DNA of 64,000 nucleotides from Eretmocerus hayati (lineage: Eukaryota > Arthropoda > Insecta > Hymenoptera > Aphelinidae): NCBI GenBank assembly GCA_029851415.1, contig CM056741.1:83714282-83778281 (forward strand), in the 5' to 3' direction. Under the pieces are notes generated by a model that saw nothing but the letters and a program-made list of their open reading frames with translations, was not told the origin of the DNA and ran no database searches. The translations under genes and the position numbers were made by a program. Positions 52,499 through 63,771 of the stretch are shown here, piece by piece (within the stretch, counting starts at the first letter, position 1; every line of letters begins with the position of its first letter).

Positions 52499-53869
52499 GT
52501 AATCAGACCATCTCACACACGAGGCTCAGCTCCCGTGGTGCGTCAGGAACATCTCCCCCCGCTTCGCAACATACCACCACTGCATGGAGCGCGAAGCCTC
52601 CCACCACCAGTGCCTCTCATACCACCGAGAGTCCACAGCTCGCGCTCGCCGGGGGTAATCCACCGACTGCTGTCTCGTATCCGTCACATGGCGCCACCAG
52701 CCACCAGTCCAGCAAAGTAAAGCCCGCGAAAATTCGAAAGCAGCAAACAGATGCGTGGCCAACTATTGCCTCCCAGTCGCTGCGTACTACACCAACTGTG
52801 GAGTGCACTGACGAATCGGAGAAGAGTAGCAGCCCCAACATCTCGGATCGACCTGCAGCATCACCAACATCGAAGCCGTTGAATTCTCCTGAGAACAATT
52901 GGGTACTTATATTGCAGAGTACTCTGGACCTCTTTTTCCAACAGAACGAGATGCTCCAGAATCAGCTCGACGAAATAAAATCCCTTATGAGCCGACGAGA
53001 CGTTGCCATTACTTCTCCATCTTTCACACCAGCAGTAAATGAGATGGATGATCGTTTGTTGGCACGCGTGTCTTCTCTTGAGGGACTATTGGAGAAGCAG
53101 AGTTCCCAGCTGGAGGAGCTTCGCTTAGATCGTCAGCTACTTCTGGAGCCAAATTCCATGATGAGAGATCAGCTTTCCAGTCTGACTAAGCGACTGACAG
53201 GTAACCAGAGTACTCTGCAAGATGATAAATTTAGTAATGATGAGTATATTAATGCCGAATCAACACATCAATCTTCGCGTCCCATCATTCCACCTAGAAT
53301 AGACAAGCTTTACCAGTCATATGCTGGGGAACAAGGACGTGGACTCAGTAGGGACGGTCTTGAGCGCTGTAAGCTAATTATAAATGGTGCTTTGAAAAAA
53401 GATTTCTGTGGCCTCACCGGCACAGGTATGTGATATTCCTTTTGCAGTGCTCAAGTCCATTCTCCCAAAGCTGCAGAGGGCAGACATTGCTGATGTCCAT
53501 GTCTTGCAACCGGGGCATACGTCTGTCGAGAGGCCTTCAATTCGTGATTCGATTTTATCTTCCCATGCCCCAGCTGCCATCTCACGCACACTACCATCAT
53601 GCGTGGTCCAACTCTCCAGTAGTATTCTGGTTAGGGAGGTGATTCAGGCTAAACGTTCTATCACCAATAACTATTTCACTGCTAATAACATCCAGCCTGA
53701 TTTATTTGACCCAGATACGGAAGCTGTCGTGCCAGATCGTAAGATCTATGTGGATGAAATGCTCCCCCGTGAGAAATACAAAGAATATATACGCTTGAGG
53801 TCAGTTGCACACGGTTTAGGATTAAAATACGTCTGGCACAGTGGCGGACGTTTCTGGGTTAGACGGAAA

Positions 53870-54877
53870 TGTGGCGTCCCAGACGACGCAACAGTTAAAA
53901 TAATATTTCTCAACATGGAGAAATATTATTTTAACTTGATCAGCAGGAATGTGTAAGCAGGTCAAGATGCAATCTTCAAAATTGCCGTAGTCCAAATTAT
54001 ATGTGTTACAAGTGTAACACCCGAGTTACACATATCTTATGAATGGTGTAACACATGTGTTACAAGTGTAATACCCGAGTTACACACATCTTATGATTGG
54101 TGTAACACATGTGTTACAAGTGTTACAGTTTCAAAAGTAAGTCAATTTCAAAATCAATTTTAAAGAGGACAGTTTCGAAATTACTTCAAGTCATCAAAAT
54201 TAGCTCGTGTCCACACGTATAAATTCGAACATCAAAATTAATTCTTCGATTAGTCACTGACTCGATTCAGTTAGTAAAGCTTTGTGAGTCTTTGAGACAC
54301 GTACCGTTTGGCCCAAGTGTGCCTAGAAAACACACGACAAAGCAAAGTTCGAAAAAGTGCGGACCAATAAGTCAGATTAATTCCGTCGAAAAGTAGACCG
54401 ACGATACCCGTCTCAGCTGTTCAAGGACCAGCTCCGAATTCGCTCTTCGTCGAAAAGTAGGCCGACGATACCCGCCTCAGCTGCATAAGGGCCAGCTACG
54501 AATTCGCCCTGCTTATACGTTCCTGCCTTGAAGAATCATCATTCCTTCAAGTAGACTTGTAAGTGCGCTTAGGTTGAGCTATTCAAATTATATTTAGACG
54601 ATAAGTTTTTATTTTTGACCAAGACTCATAACTTGATTTGAATAAAATAGAATCTATCACTTCTGTAATTCTATCTCATTCTTTTCTAAAAGCCATAAGA
54701 TGACTGGATTTTTATATCTATTCGAAATCAGATAAATTATTTTATTCTTTCAAGTATCCAGTATTATAAGACATTCCAAATCTAAACGCACTTCAATCAT
54801 TCTTTTAAAATTACAACTTTGATGAACCAATTCTTCTCAATTTGAAATATTCATATATATACGCAACCAGAGACCAG

Positions 54878-54936
<59 letters not shown>

Positions 54937-55060
54937 CAGTCGGAAGCCGAACGCAATAACAGAGAATAGGTAGGTGCAACTGGGCAGTCCGCCCGTAAGC
55001 TGTTCACACGAACTCAAATAATTTATTTGTTACCCCGAGCCCTCCGCTCGGGTCATAACA
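53870..55060. mobile_element. Solo LTR (1191 bp)
   Basis: Starts TGTGGCGTCCC and ends GGTCATAACA (TG...CA), flanked by GAAA at 53866-53869 and 55061-55064. Copy A shows the empty site (GACGGAAAAATGGTG). A 4-bp duplication fits a Ty3/gypsy or other retroviral-type LTR; no internal region remains, so LTR-LTR recombination removed it. It contains three TGTGTTACAAGTGTAAC-type tandem units (53998-54125), a duplicated GTAGACCGACGATACCCG segment (54390-54475) and (TA)n at 54875-54931. AATAAA occurs near 54640. Orientation is not certain. Confidence 0.88.
54875..54931. repeat. (TA)n microsatellite
   Basis: About 28 TA units inside the solo LTR. Confidence 0.9.
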
Positions 55061-56209
55061 GAAAAATGGTGAGCGAGCGCATACGTTTGAATCTCTTGCT
55101 GATCTGCAGGTCATTCAAATGGCCTGTCGAAGTGTTCCGAAACGTTCTCGTGCACCCTCTAACACCGCCTAGAGCTGCGTCTCCGTTCCGGAGCAGAGTT
55201 GTGCTTTGGCAGCAGAAAAGGCGAGAACTCCCTGACTAAGTACGGCTGCTGAGGAGAAACGAGGGAGTGGTAGTTCTTTGAAAGCGGGATTTATCAACCT
55301 TAACTCGCTGACAGATAAGATTGAGCATCTGCGCTTGCTCGTTGCTAACGATCCCTCCTATCATCTATTTGGGGTCGCTGAGTCGAAGCTAGATGAGTAT
55401 GTGGATGACAGTCTCGTTCAGATTCCTGGGTTTTCACTGTTGAGACAGGATCGCAACAGGGAGGGTGGTGGAGTTGCTTTGTATGTGCGCAATGACTTTA
55501 AAGTAGAGAAACTATTTTCTTCTAATACTTTCGGCCCAGGAAAACCTGGCGTGCCAGAATTTCTTTTCTGTAGCGTACAGCAAGGCAACTCTCCTCCAAT
55601 ACTAGCCGTGGTAGTCTATAGACCTCCAAAAATCGCCATGCAGAAGGATGATGGGCTGTTTGGCTCATTACGCCAACTGTGTGGAGATTATAGTCACAAA
55701 ATTATAATGGGAGATCTGAACGCTGACTTGTTGGATACTGCTCATCCCGACACCAAGACACTGAGTGCACTGACAGAAGAACTAGCCCTACAGATAGTGC
55801 AGCATGGCCCGACTCACCAACACAACCCCAATGTTTCTCATACATGGATTGATCATATTTACGTAGATGACAATGACACCATTACTGACTTCCAAAACAG
55901 ACTCCTGTCCAGTTTCGGCAGGCACTCGGTCATAGACGTCACCATCAACGTCTTCACTCCCACTCCGCCAAAAAATTCCTTCACTTATAGGAATTTTCGT
56001 AACACCACACCGGAGATGGTGAATGACCGTCTGCTTTGCTGGGACTGGACAGCTCTTGAAAATGCTGAAACCACCTTGGAAGACGCAATTCACTGCTTGA
56101 AAGAGAATTTGAAGACTGTTATAGATGAATTAGCGCCGGAAAAAACTATCAACCCGCGGAAAAATGATGCTCATCGGATTGGTCCTGAGTTGAGGATACT
56201 CATGAATAA

Positions 56210-58155
56210 GAGTAATTCCGCGCGAAAGCGGACCACGAATTGCAGACATATCTCAGATTGTTTTTCCACTATTCTTAATCGATTCTATGGTCCAAAAAAT
56301 GAACTTTTCACCCTCTATGGGGTGAAAAAAATTTTTTTGTTTCCGTGGGGAATATCTTTGTGATAGTGTTTTTAGGGAGAAATACCAATCTTTTTTCAGT
56401 AAAATGGGTGTACTTCCGACTTGAGGTAAGATACGACCACGCAAATAGTGGCATTCGAAAAGTCTTTCAAAAATCTATCGAAATATGTTTCGAAGAATTT
56501 TTTTTGAGGCTACGGACGCCCCCTATGAGCAAAAAGGTGAAAAACAGGAAAAATTCATTTCCTCAAAAACTTAATTTTCTAAAAATCTGGAAATCCATAT
56601 TTCGATGTAAAATTGCGTGTTCTTCTCCAGAAAAAAGTGGTCCCGATCTGTGCTTTTGGGTTCTACGCTGTTTTTTTTACGTTTTATCAATATTCTCAGC
56701 CTTTTCGGTTGAAAGATGGATTTTTCTGCGCATGCGCAGGAATTTAGACTGCTGAAACCAATTCCATTGAAAAGCCAAGGAAATTTCCTTCAAAATGACT
56801 ATACTTGGTGAAGTCGATTCGATGTACTGGGACCAAAGTTAGAAGGTCAAAAAAACGATGACACTTCTACTCGAGTCACGATAGTAATGGGAAATTCGTG
56901 CAAGATCTGCATTTACCCCTCTTGAGGAAGCTTCATCATCAAGGCGATGCGGTCACCATGCAAGCTGAAAATCATTCCCAACTTTCTCCGATTCTGTTGC
57001 GATTTGGGCTAAACGACGAGCGCACAAATATTTTTTATCATCTAACTTAGATTTGTCTGCTCTTCGTTAAGCCCAAATTGCAATAGAAAAGGAGAAAGTT
57101 GGGAATGGAAATGCGCGTATATTATACGTGAGGAGGTTCCCGCGGCCAAGTTATTCCCACTTTTCTCCGATTCCCTTATGATTTGGGCTAAGCGACGGAT
57201 TGAGGAATACAATTTGGACAATATCAAGGATTCGACAACTCATAAGTGATTTTGGTAGATTTTTTCGTCCTTGATGGTTAATATACAAGTTGAACATTTG
57301 GTCTCGTCGATCTTGAAGGACGGCGGGGAACTAAATAAATTCCCAAAATTTCATGATGGAAATTTTGGGAATTTATCCCCCACCGTCCTTCGAGATCGAC
57401 GAGACCAAATGTTCAACTTGTAGATTCGACAACTCGTCTCACACTTTGAATCATCAAACTTTTCGTGTAAGGTGTATTTTCAAGGTCCTTGGTCACGGTG
57501 CACGGTGACCGCATCGCCTTAATGTGATGTAACTTTGGGCCGAGTAGATAAAATTGACTTCGCGCAGCCGTCATTTTGAAGAAAATTTCCTTGGCTTCTC
57601 AATGGAATTGATTTCAGCACTCTAAATTCCTGCGCATGTGCAGAAAAATTCATTTTTCAACCGAAAAGGCTGAGAATATTGATAAAACGTAAAAAACAGC
57701 GTAGAACCGAAAACATAGATCGGGATCACTTTTTTCTGGAAGAACACGCAATTTCACATCGAAATATGGATTTCCAGATCTTTAGAAAATTAGGTTTTTG
57801 AGGAAATAAATTTTTCCTGTTTTTCACCTTTTTGCTCATAGGGGGCGTCCGTAGCCTCAAAAAAAAAATTTCGAAACATATTTCGATAGATTTTTGAAAG
57901 ACTTTTCGAATGCCACTATTTGCGTGGTCGTATCTTACCTCAAGTCGGAACTACACCCATTTTACTGAAAAAAGATTGGTATTTTTTCCTAAAAACACTA
58001 TCACAAAGATATTCCCCACGGAAACGAAATATTTTTTTTTCACCCAATAGAGGGTGAAAAGTTCATTTTTTGGATCATAGAATCGATTAGAAATGTCGGA
58101 AAAAGAGTTTGAAACATATTTGCAACTCGTGGTCCGCTTTCGCGCGGAATTACTC
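56210..58155. mobile_element. Long inverted-repeat element inside CR1 ORF2
   Basis: Tip GAGTAATTCCGCGCGAAAGC (56210) is mirrored by GCTTTCGCGCGGAATTACTC (58155). ATAA flanks both sides (56206-56209, 58156-58159), and copy A shows the empty site. Arms of ~700 bp are near identical, including GGTGAAAAAAATTTTTTTG-type and CTGCGCATGCGCAGGAA segments. The middle has two further inverted pairs: around 56985-57190 (AACTTTCTCCGATTC, ATTTGGGCTAA) and 57280-57425 (AAGTTGAACATTTGGTCTCG). Total length with duplication is 1950 bp, a multiple of three, so the host frame is kept in register. No transposase. Confidence 0.88.
57280..57425. repeat. ~145-bp hairpin within the inverted-repeat element
   Basis: CAAGTTGAACATTTGGTCTC...GGCGGGGAACTAAATAAATTC is mirrored by GAATTTATCCCCCACCGTCC...GAGACCAAATGTTCAACTTG with a short loop near 57352. 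Confidence 0.85.
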
Positions 58156-60113
58156 ATAAGCGAGATGCGACGCGCAGGCGCTGGGAACGAAATCAACGTA
58201 ACCAGCGCAAGTGTCCTGAGCTTCAAAGTGAGTACTTTCGGCTTAGCGAAGAGGTCGACTCACGCATGGAACAAGAACGTAACTCCTCCCTCCAAAACCA
58301 TCTTTCAGACGCTCTTGATCAACATAAGAACATCTGGAAGGAAATGCGCAACCTCGGCCTCCTGCCTGAAAGCAAAGAGGAGGAACTTCATGGTTTCACA
58401 CCGGATGAGTTGAACGCTCACTTTGCGGGAGTTTCCGTCTCGCCTCTTGAAAATATAGATGAAGCAATGGACGACATGAATTCGGCTTCAGAGGAGGGTT
58501 TTGAATTCAAGCCCAAAAATTTTAACGACGTAGTCCTTGCTATCAAACATTTTTCCTCGCAAGCCCGTGGGTCAGACAGGATGCCCTAAAGTTCGATCGC
58601 GAAGGCTCTCCTGGCTATTGGTGATCTTATTGTACATATTTTCAACTCCTCTTTTGCTCATAGCACTTTTCCCGCGGCTTGGAAGCAAGCACAGCTGATT
58701 GCATTAAAAAAGACTACAGCTCCATCAACAGTCTCAGATTTTCGTCCTATAGCGCTGCTCTGCTTCCTTGCCAAAGTCCTGGAAAAAATCGCACACGACC
58801 AAATCACGGAGTACTTAAAACAAGAGAAATTACAAGATCGCTTCCAGACTGGTTTTAGGCAATACCATAGCACCCAGACAGCTCTACTAAAGTTGACCGA
58901 TGACATCAGAGTAGGTATTGACAAGAAGAAGATCACCTTGCTCCTGCTTTTTGACTTTAGTAAAGCCTTTGACACGATATCACCATCAAAGCTGTTGAGC
59001 AAACTTCGGAATCTTGGCTTTTCGAGATCGGCACTTCTGTGGATAAAATCATACTTACAAGGTCGCACCCAAAAATTCACTCCAAAGTCTGGTAAGTCTG
59101 ATTGGCTCGAAACCAATCTGGGTTTTCCACAGGGTTCCGTTCTCGGGCCTTTACTCTTCAGCTTATATGTCAATGACTTACCTGGTTTGCTAGACAGAAA
59201 GTCGGTACATCATCCAGTTTATGCGGATGACCTGCAAATTTATCTCCAAGTCGAGAAAACTAAGATCAGAGAAGGCATTGCTCGGCTGGGTGAAATAGGA
59301 CGACTAGTAGCTGAATGGGCCAAGAGTTCCGGCCTATTTCTCAACGCTGGCAAGACCAAGGCAATCTACTTCAGCTCTGAGAGGAATATCAAAGACCTGA
59401 AGGGAATGGACTTGCCAGGGGTTGAAATACAGGATGGAAAGTTCATCCCGTTCAGTGACACGGTCGTGAGTCTTGGTGTTACACTTGACAGGGGACTGAC
59501 GTGGAGACCGCACATTGACCAAGTAACTAAGAAAGTCAACGGAGCCCTATACGGATTGCGGTTTTTTAGGGCGTGTATCACCAGACCTCTCCGAATCCGC
59601 CTAGTCGAGTCCTTGGTTCAACCGCACTTAGATTATTGCACGGTCGTGTGTCTCGACGCCACGGACGAACAACGGCAACGAATACAGCGACTAAGCAATT
59701 CATGTGTGAGGTACATTTTTGATCTTAGGAGAGACGAGCACACCACCCCGTTTAGGGAACGTTTGGGTTGGCTACGTACTGATTCGCGGAGAATGTACTT
59801 CGCAGCTCTGTTAATGCACAAGATCATGCATTTAGGAGAGCCTGGCTACCTAGCTGCGATGTTCACCAGGTACCAATCCGAACGCCCCGCACGCGGTGAT
59901 ACAGAAGAGCGGGTACTCAAAATTTTCAATATGAGACTTGAGTACGGAAGAAGATCATTCCAGGTTCAGTGTGCTCATTTGTGGAACTTTCTCCCTCCGG
60001 GCTTTCGGCAGCTGCAGAAAACATCACAATTCAAAGAATCCCTGAAAGATTTTCTACTAACCCAGTCTTCGCAGAAGATTGATGTGGAGAAGAGGCATTA
60101 TTTTAATCTGTAA

Positions 60114-60435
60114 TGGGAAGGGCTCTTCTTAAATTTAGTATTTTTTACATGTGACCTCAGTCACCCAATTGGTGATCTATAGCTGTGATATTAGTGCGAG
60201 CCCTTACCCCTCTTTTTATACTTCTGAGTATGCACCCTGACTAGTCACTAATTGTGATAATTATTGTCCTTGACCAAACCAGTAATTGACTGAAATTATC
60301 ATTATTATTTTGTTGTACATATATTATATTCATTCTTATACGTGTTATTACATTTTAACGGGCATATGTAGGCGTATGTAATTGTATTTTCTGTCTTCGG
60401 ATGAATAAAGGACATCTATCTATCTATCTATCTAT
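60114..60435 (+). other. CR1 copy B 3' UTR and (ATCT)n tail
   Basis: Aligns with the copy A 3' UTR. It ends TCTTCGGATGAATAAAGGAC followed by five or six ATCT units, the family's 3' terminus. Confidence 0.88.
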
Positions 60436-60441
60436 CTCTGA

Positions 60442-61605
60442 GGGATGGTAAGGGCTCAACACAAGCAGATGCTATATATGAACTATTGTATGAATTGAGA
60501 ATCCTGCCGCATGTGAAAGCGTTCAGTTGTGACACGACAGCAACCAATACGGGGCTTATTTCAAGGGTAGCCACACTACTAGAGAGCTCTCTTGAGAAAA
60601 TAATATTGTATTCAACATGCCGGCATCATGTGTACGAAATTATGCTGGCAGGAATATTTGGATGTAAGATTCGAGGTTCCTCTGGACCTGATATTACCTC
60701 ATTCCAAAGATTTCGTGATTCGTGGGATACTATGAACCAAAAGAATTTCAAGTTGCCGTACGAAGATAGAGCCTTCGATCCACGCTCAGCAGCTGAACTC
60801 GATGGAATTGTTCTTATGACAAAGCAATTCTTGAAAGGAGATTTACCTCGTTATGACTACAGAGACTTGTTAGAGTTAGAACTGATATTCAATCAAACGT
60901 TGTCATGATCCGCAAGCCAGGAGCCTGTCACAGAGCTAGGTTCATGGTCAGAGATATCTACTCCTTTTAGGTGTATACCTGCTCCGGGACGACTTCCCTT
61001 TGGCTGAAGAAGAAAAAGAAGGTCTCTCTGACATATGTCAATTCGTTGTCTTCATCTACATTCCGGCTTGGTTCTCGGCACCTATAGCCCCCGAATCACC
61101 GAACAATGATTTGAAATTCATCAAAAACCTATCCAAAAATCGTTGTATTGATCGACAGATTACTAATGCTGTTTTGGAAAAATTAAAGAATCATCTATGG
61201 TACTCGAGCCCCGAAGCTTGTGGTTTTGCATTTTCTAATGAGAGTTTGTCGAATGAAATGCGAACGAAAATGGTACGAGCCTTGAATGATGAAGATGGAT
61301 TCGATGCCAGACATCAAAAACGACTGATGATTAAAACCACGAATTAACTTCAAGTCTTAGAATCTCATGACATCGATCATTTCATCAGCTCGACTACAAT
61401 GTCTCTTTCCGAAAGACTCAACATGACAACGTTATTCCTGTGTGTGCCGTGTGAACTCTGTCTGGACACAAGACGAGTCCTACAAAGAAAATTTGAAGCT
61501 CGTAAGAGAAATCGGCTTGTGAATGATGCTGCTGAAAGAGCTCTGGAACTAGGCCAAGATTACTTGAACGTTTCGAATAAGATTAGAAATAGAAACAGTG
61601 CCTGA
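60442..61605 (+). pseudogene. Transposase-like gene, C-terminal half (D...CRHH motifs)
   Basis: The frame resumes immediately after the LINE: RDGKGSTQADAIYELLYELR, then FSCDTTATNTGLISRVATLL and IILYSTCRHHVYEIMLAGIF, to a stop at 60908. The spacing D-T-T...N-T-G...C-R-H-H resembles the second Asp and CxxH elements of hAT transposases. Further pieces in two shifted frames read IRKPGACHRARFMVRDIYS (60908 on), DDFPLAEEEKEGLSDICQF and KLKNHLWYSSPEACGFAFSN (61000-61347), and a C-terminal RLVNDAAERALELGQDYLNV (61399-61605). The pieces are collinear with the family as I remember it. Two frameshifts and a TAG near 60967 confirm decay. Confidence 0.7.
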
Positions 61606-61984
61606 AACAAGTAATAATTCCAGAGTACAGGAATGGTTTCCCGGACGCAACCAGACAAACTCTCGAGAAAAAACGGAGAATTAAGTGACTTGAGGATCGG
61701 GGGAACAGAGATCACAGAATGGTCAACATTTTAAAAGTAATTCGATCAAACGAGTGATGTTCTCCATATGAAATCAGATCCTTCTTGTACTCTTTCCAAG
61801 TCCATATTAGAATGAAGGAAGCATTGAACGTAATTCAACCCCTGAACCAAAGTCTCAGAGATATGCATCATTCTGGAATTACGCGTTTTTCATTAATTAA
61901 CTGTCCACTTTCCACCTCTGATCCTGTCACCAGAGCCCGTTTGATACAAAATCTCCACTTGTACGGAATTCTGAGAGAGGAATT
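61606..61984. other. Spacer after the transposase-like gene
   Basis: No gene recognised. A short plus-strand ORF (61785-62003, starting MYSFQVHIRMKEALNV) is unsupported. It might be residual 3' sequence of the broken gene. Confidence 0.35.
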
Positions 61985-62505
61985 GCCTATTGAGAATGAT
62001 TGAGCATTTTAAGAGACGCTGAAATGGCCAATCGAGAGGAGAAACGGTGAAGGAATCAGTCTTGCGATAGGGATCTAATTCTTCTGGCACCAAATTTCCC
62101 TTTCCCAGCAAATATCAATCGAGATTCGGGTTTTGCGTAAAACTTGACATGAATAACGACAGTTTTGGACATGATGTTTTGCTTTGAGAATGGCTGGGAC
62201 GGCTAGAAAAGAGGGGAAACGCCTTGAACATTGATATTACGACGGAAAATTCAATTTTCCCGGACCGGATGTCCAGTTGACGGCAAATTCGATAACGGAT
62301 TTAGATTGAGCGTAGAATTTTACTTAAAGAATGACAGCTTTGGCCATGATGTTCTACTTTGAGAGTCGCTGGGATGGCCAGAAGTGAGGGAAAACTCCGA
62401 AAGAATCGATTTTTCGAAGGAAAATTGAATTTCCCAGGACCGGATGTTCAGTTCACGGCGAATTTCAGGTCGGATTTGGATTCAACGTGGAATTCAACGT
62501 CCAAA
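61985..62505. repeat. ~177-bp tandem repeat, about three units
   Basis: Units begin near 61985 (diverged), 62148 and 62325. The last two share ACAG(C/T)TTTGG(A/C)CATGATGTT, GGAAAATTCAATTTTCCCGG-type and CCGGATGTCCAGTTGACGGC-type segments. Confidence 0.8.
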
Positions 62506-63180
62506 ACCATGTTTCTGAACATTCTCGAGTGAGTTTTGAGTACCTGTGCAACAGCTTAATGACACGAGACGATAAACCCTGTCGAGTCTCGGGACAGCGG
62601 GTGGGGAGTATCTAGGAGCACCATCTCATGATTTTTCCGGGCCCGGTATAAGTTGATCACTATTCTTTGAGCCATTCCAAGACGATCTAGGGGGCACCCG
62701 TGAGTGTGCGCCCAATTCGTTGAATAACGAACACCCTTGACGTTGTCACATTGTGACAACGTCTGTAAATTTTCACCTCGTCCCAAATATAGGGGCTTCA
62801 TATGTTGATATGTATATCATCCACGGAATTTGATTTTCGCCCCAATCTGATACCGTCTGACCAAGACGATCCTCCAGCCACAGGAATCTAATAACTCCCA
62901 ATCGACTGTGGAGTTTCCTCCGCTTGTGGGTTCTTCCAAAGCAATATTCTTCCACTGAATGACCGTTGAATCATGGATGCATGTAATTATTGTTCCACAT
63001 CAGATAAAATGTTTCCAATTGAGTCTCCCTGCATAGAACTGTGAATTGCCCATGTCAGAAAACTTCGTCCAGGGAGATCTGCGGAGGATCAAATATTCCG
63101 AGAGCTAAATATCCCAGTATTGCTCCCATCAATCATGCAAATAAACCCGGTACTATCTCCTACCTTTTGCTCTAATTTCT
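62506..63180. other. Upstream intron sequence of the ATP synthase b gene
   Basis: No ORF is recognised on either strand. It contains a 25-bp palindrome (62739-62763) and ends in a pyrimidine-rich tract before the splice acceptor. I could not find the preceding exon in the window. Confidence 0.5.
62739..62763. repeat. 25-bp palindrome
   Basis: GACGTTGTCACA, one central base, TGTGACAACGTC; perfect 12-bp arms. Confidence 0.85.
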
Positions 63181-63184
63181 TTAG
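63175..63184 (+). promoter_or_regulatory. Splice acceptor of the ATP synthase b terminal exon
   Basis: ATTTCTTTAG follows a pyrimidine-rich stretch (CTCCTACCTTTTGCTC). The exon begins with GT CCC TAC, the glycine codon's first base coming from the previous exon (phase 1). Confidence 0.75.
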
Positions 63185-63714
63185 GTCCCTACGTCTTCGG
63201 TGGAGCTCTTTCAACGTTCCTGTTGTCGAAGGAGATATATGTTTGTGAACATGAATTCTATTCTGGATTATCTCTCTTCATGGTGCTGATAGTAGGAATC
63301 AAGAAATTCGGCCCGGCTGTCGCAAAATATCTTGACAAGGGCATTGATGATTATGAAAGATCTTGGGAATCTTCCAGAACAGATCAAATAGATGGTTTAA
63401 AAGATTGCATTGAGCATGAAAAGAGAGAACAGTGGCGCACAGATGGCCAGCGTATGATAATAGATATAAAAAAAGAGAACATCAACTTGCAGCTCGAAGC
63501 AGCATATCGTGAGCGTTTATCAGTCGTCTACCAGGAAATTAAACGACGATTAGATTATCATGTCCAACTACAAAACGCTCAGCGCAAGCTAGCTCAAAAG
63601 CAGATGGTGCGATGGATCGTAGAGAATGTCAAGAAATCTTTCACTCCCGAGCAAGAGAAGTTAGTTCTGTCACGGTGCATCGTCGATCTTCAAAACCTCA
63701 CTAATAAAAATTGA
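63185..63714 (+). CDS. ATPsynB: ATP synthase subunit b, mitochondrial, 3'-terminal coding exon
   Basis: The exon encodes ~176 C-terminal residues of the F1Fo ATP synthase peripheral-stalk subunit b. It starts (G)PYVFGGALSTFLLSKEIYV, completing the second membrane hairpin (LSLFMVLIVGIKKFGP), followed by the long amphipathic helix that contacts F1: EHEKREQWRTDGQRMIIDIK, KENINLQLEAAYRERLSVVY, EIKRRLDYHVQLQNAQRKLA and a C-terminal VRWIVENVKKSFTPEQEKLV, then SRCIVDLQNLTNKN. KKENIxLQLEAAYRERL and KRRLDY are highly conserved in insect subunit b. The stop is TGA at 63712-63714. The frame is intact and has a splice acceptor, so it is probably a functional single-copy nuclear gene rather than a retrocopy. 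Earlier exons (mitochondrial presequence, first membrane part) are not in view. Confidence 0.92.
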
Positions 63715-63765
63715 ATATTCTGTGGGAGAAGTCCAGCCCGTTAGAATTACATGATCATGTTGTTT

Positions 63766-63771
63766 AATAAA
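63766..63771 (+). terminator. Polyadenylation signal AATAAA
   Basis: AATAAA 52 bp after the ATP synthase b stop codon, consistent with a short 3' UTR. Confidence 0.75.

Larger units (their letters stand above)
52495..55172 (+). pseudogene. CR1 ORF1, linker, coiled coil and FP-like domain (copy B)
   Basis: 52495-53433 encodes a Ser/Thr/Pro-rich linker and a coiled coil (LLARVSSLEGLLEKQSSQLE, LEELRLDRQLLLEPNSMMRD). A one-base gain near 53405 relative to copy A shifts the frame; 53408-53869 then encodes CVVQLSSSILVREVIQAKRS, PDRKIYVDEMLPREKYKEYI and GLKYVWHSGGRFWVRRK. The solo LTR interrupts after WVRRK. The last codons resume at 55065 (NGERAHTFESLADLQVIQ) to a TAG at 55170-55172. FP-like domains in LINE ORF1 proteins bind nucleic acid. 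Confidence 0.8.
55266..60113 (+). pseudogene. CR1 ORF2, AP endonuclease plus reverse transcriptase (copy B)
   Basis: The frame is continuous on both sides of the inverted-repeat insertion. The endonuclease (55266-56209) has FINLNSLTDKIEHLRLL, ESKLDEYVDDSL, DRNREGGGVALYVRND, MGDLNADLLDTAHPD and SHTWIDHIYVDDNDTITD. After 58156 comes the RT: PENF-like spacer, VSDFRPIALLCFLAKVLEKI, LLFDFSKAFDTISPSKLL (motif A), FPQGSVLGPLLFSLYVNDL (motif B), VYADDLQIYLQ (motif C, 59219-59230), VVSLGVTLDRGLTW and the C-terminal HLWNFLPPGFRQLQKT. Lesions: the ATG of copy A (8453) is AGT here, and a single C-to-T change makes TAA at 58587-58589 (CAA in copy A). All catalytic residues I can check are intact. Confidence 0.92.
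52075..60435 (+). mobile_element. CR1/L2-group LINE, near full length (copy B)
   Basis: It inserts into the transposase-like gene with CTCTGA on both sides (52069-52074, 60436-60441); the gene frame ...IPAL|RDGKG... is restored if the LINE is removed. A 14-bp duplication, TATACCAGCTCTGA (52045-52058 and 52061-52074), lies at the 5' junction. Structure: 5' UTR, ORF1 (PHD, linker, coiled coil, FP-like domain), ORF2 (endonuclease, RT), 3' UTR and (ATCT)n tail. A solo LTR (53870-55060) and an inverted-repeat element (56210-58155) were added later. Confidence 0.9.

Noticed and set aside
62556..62955. Minus-strand ORFs opposite the ATP synthase b intron
   Set aside because: Short, overlapping in different frames, no recognisable domain.
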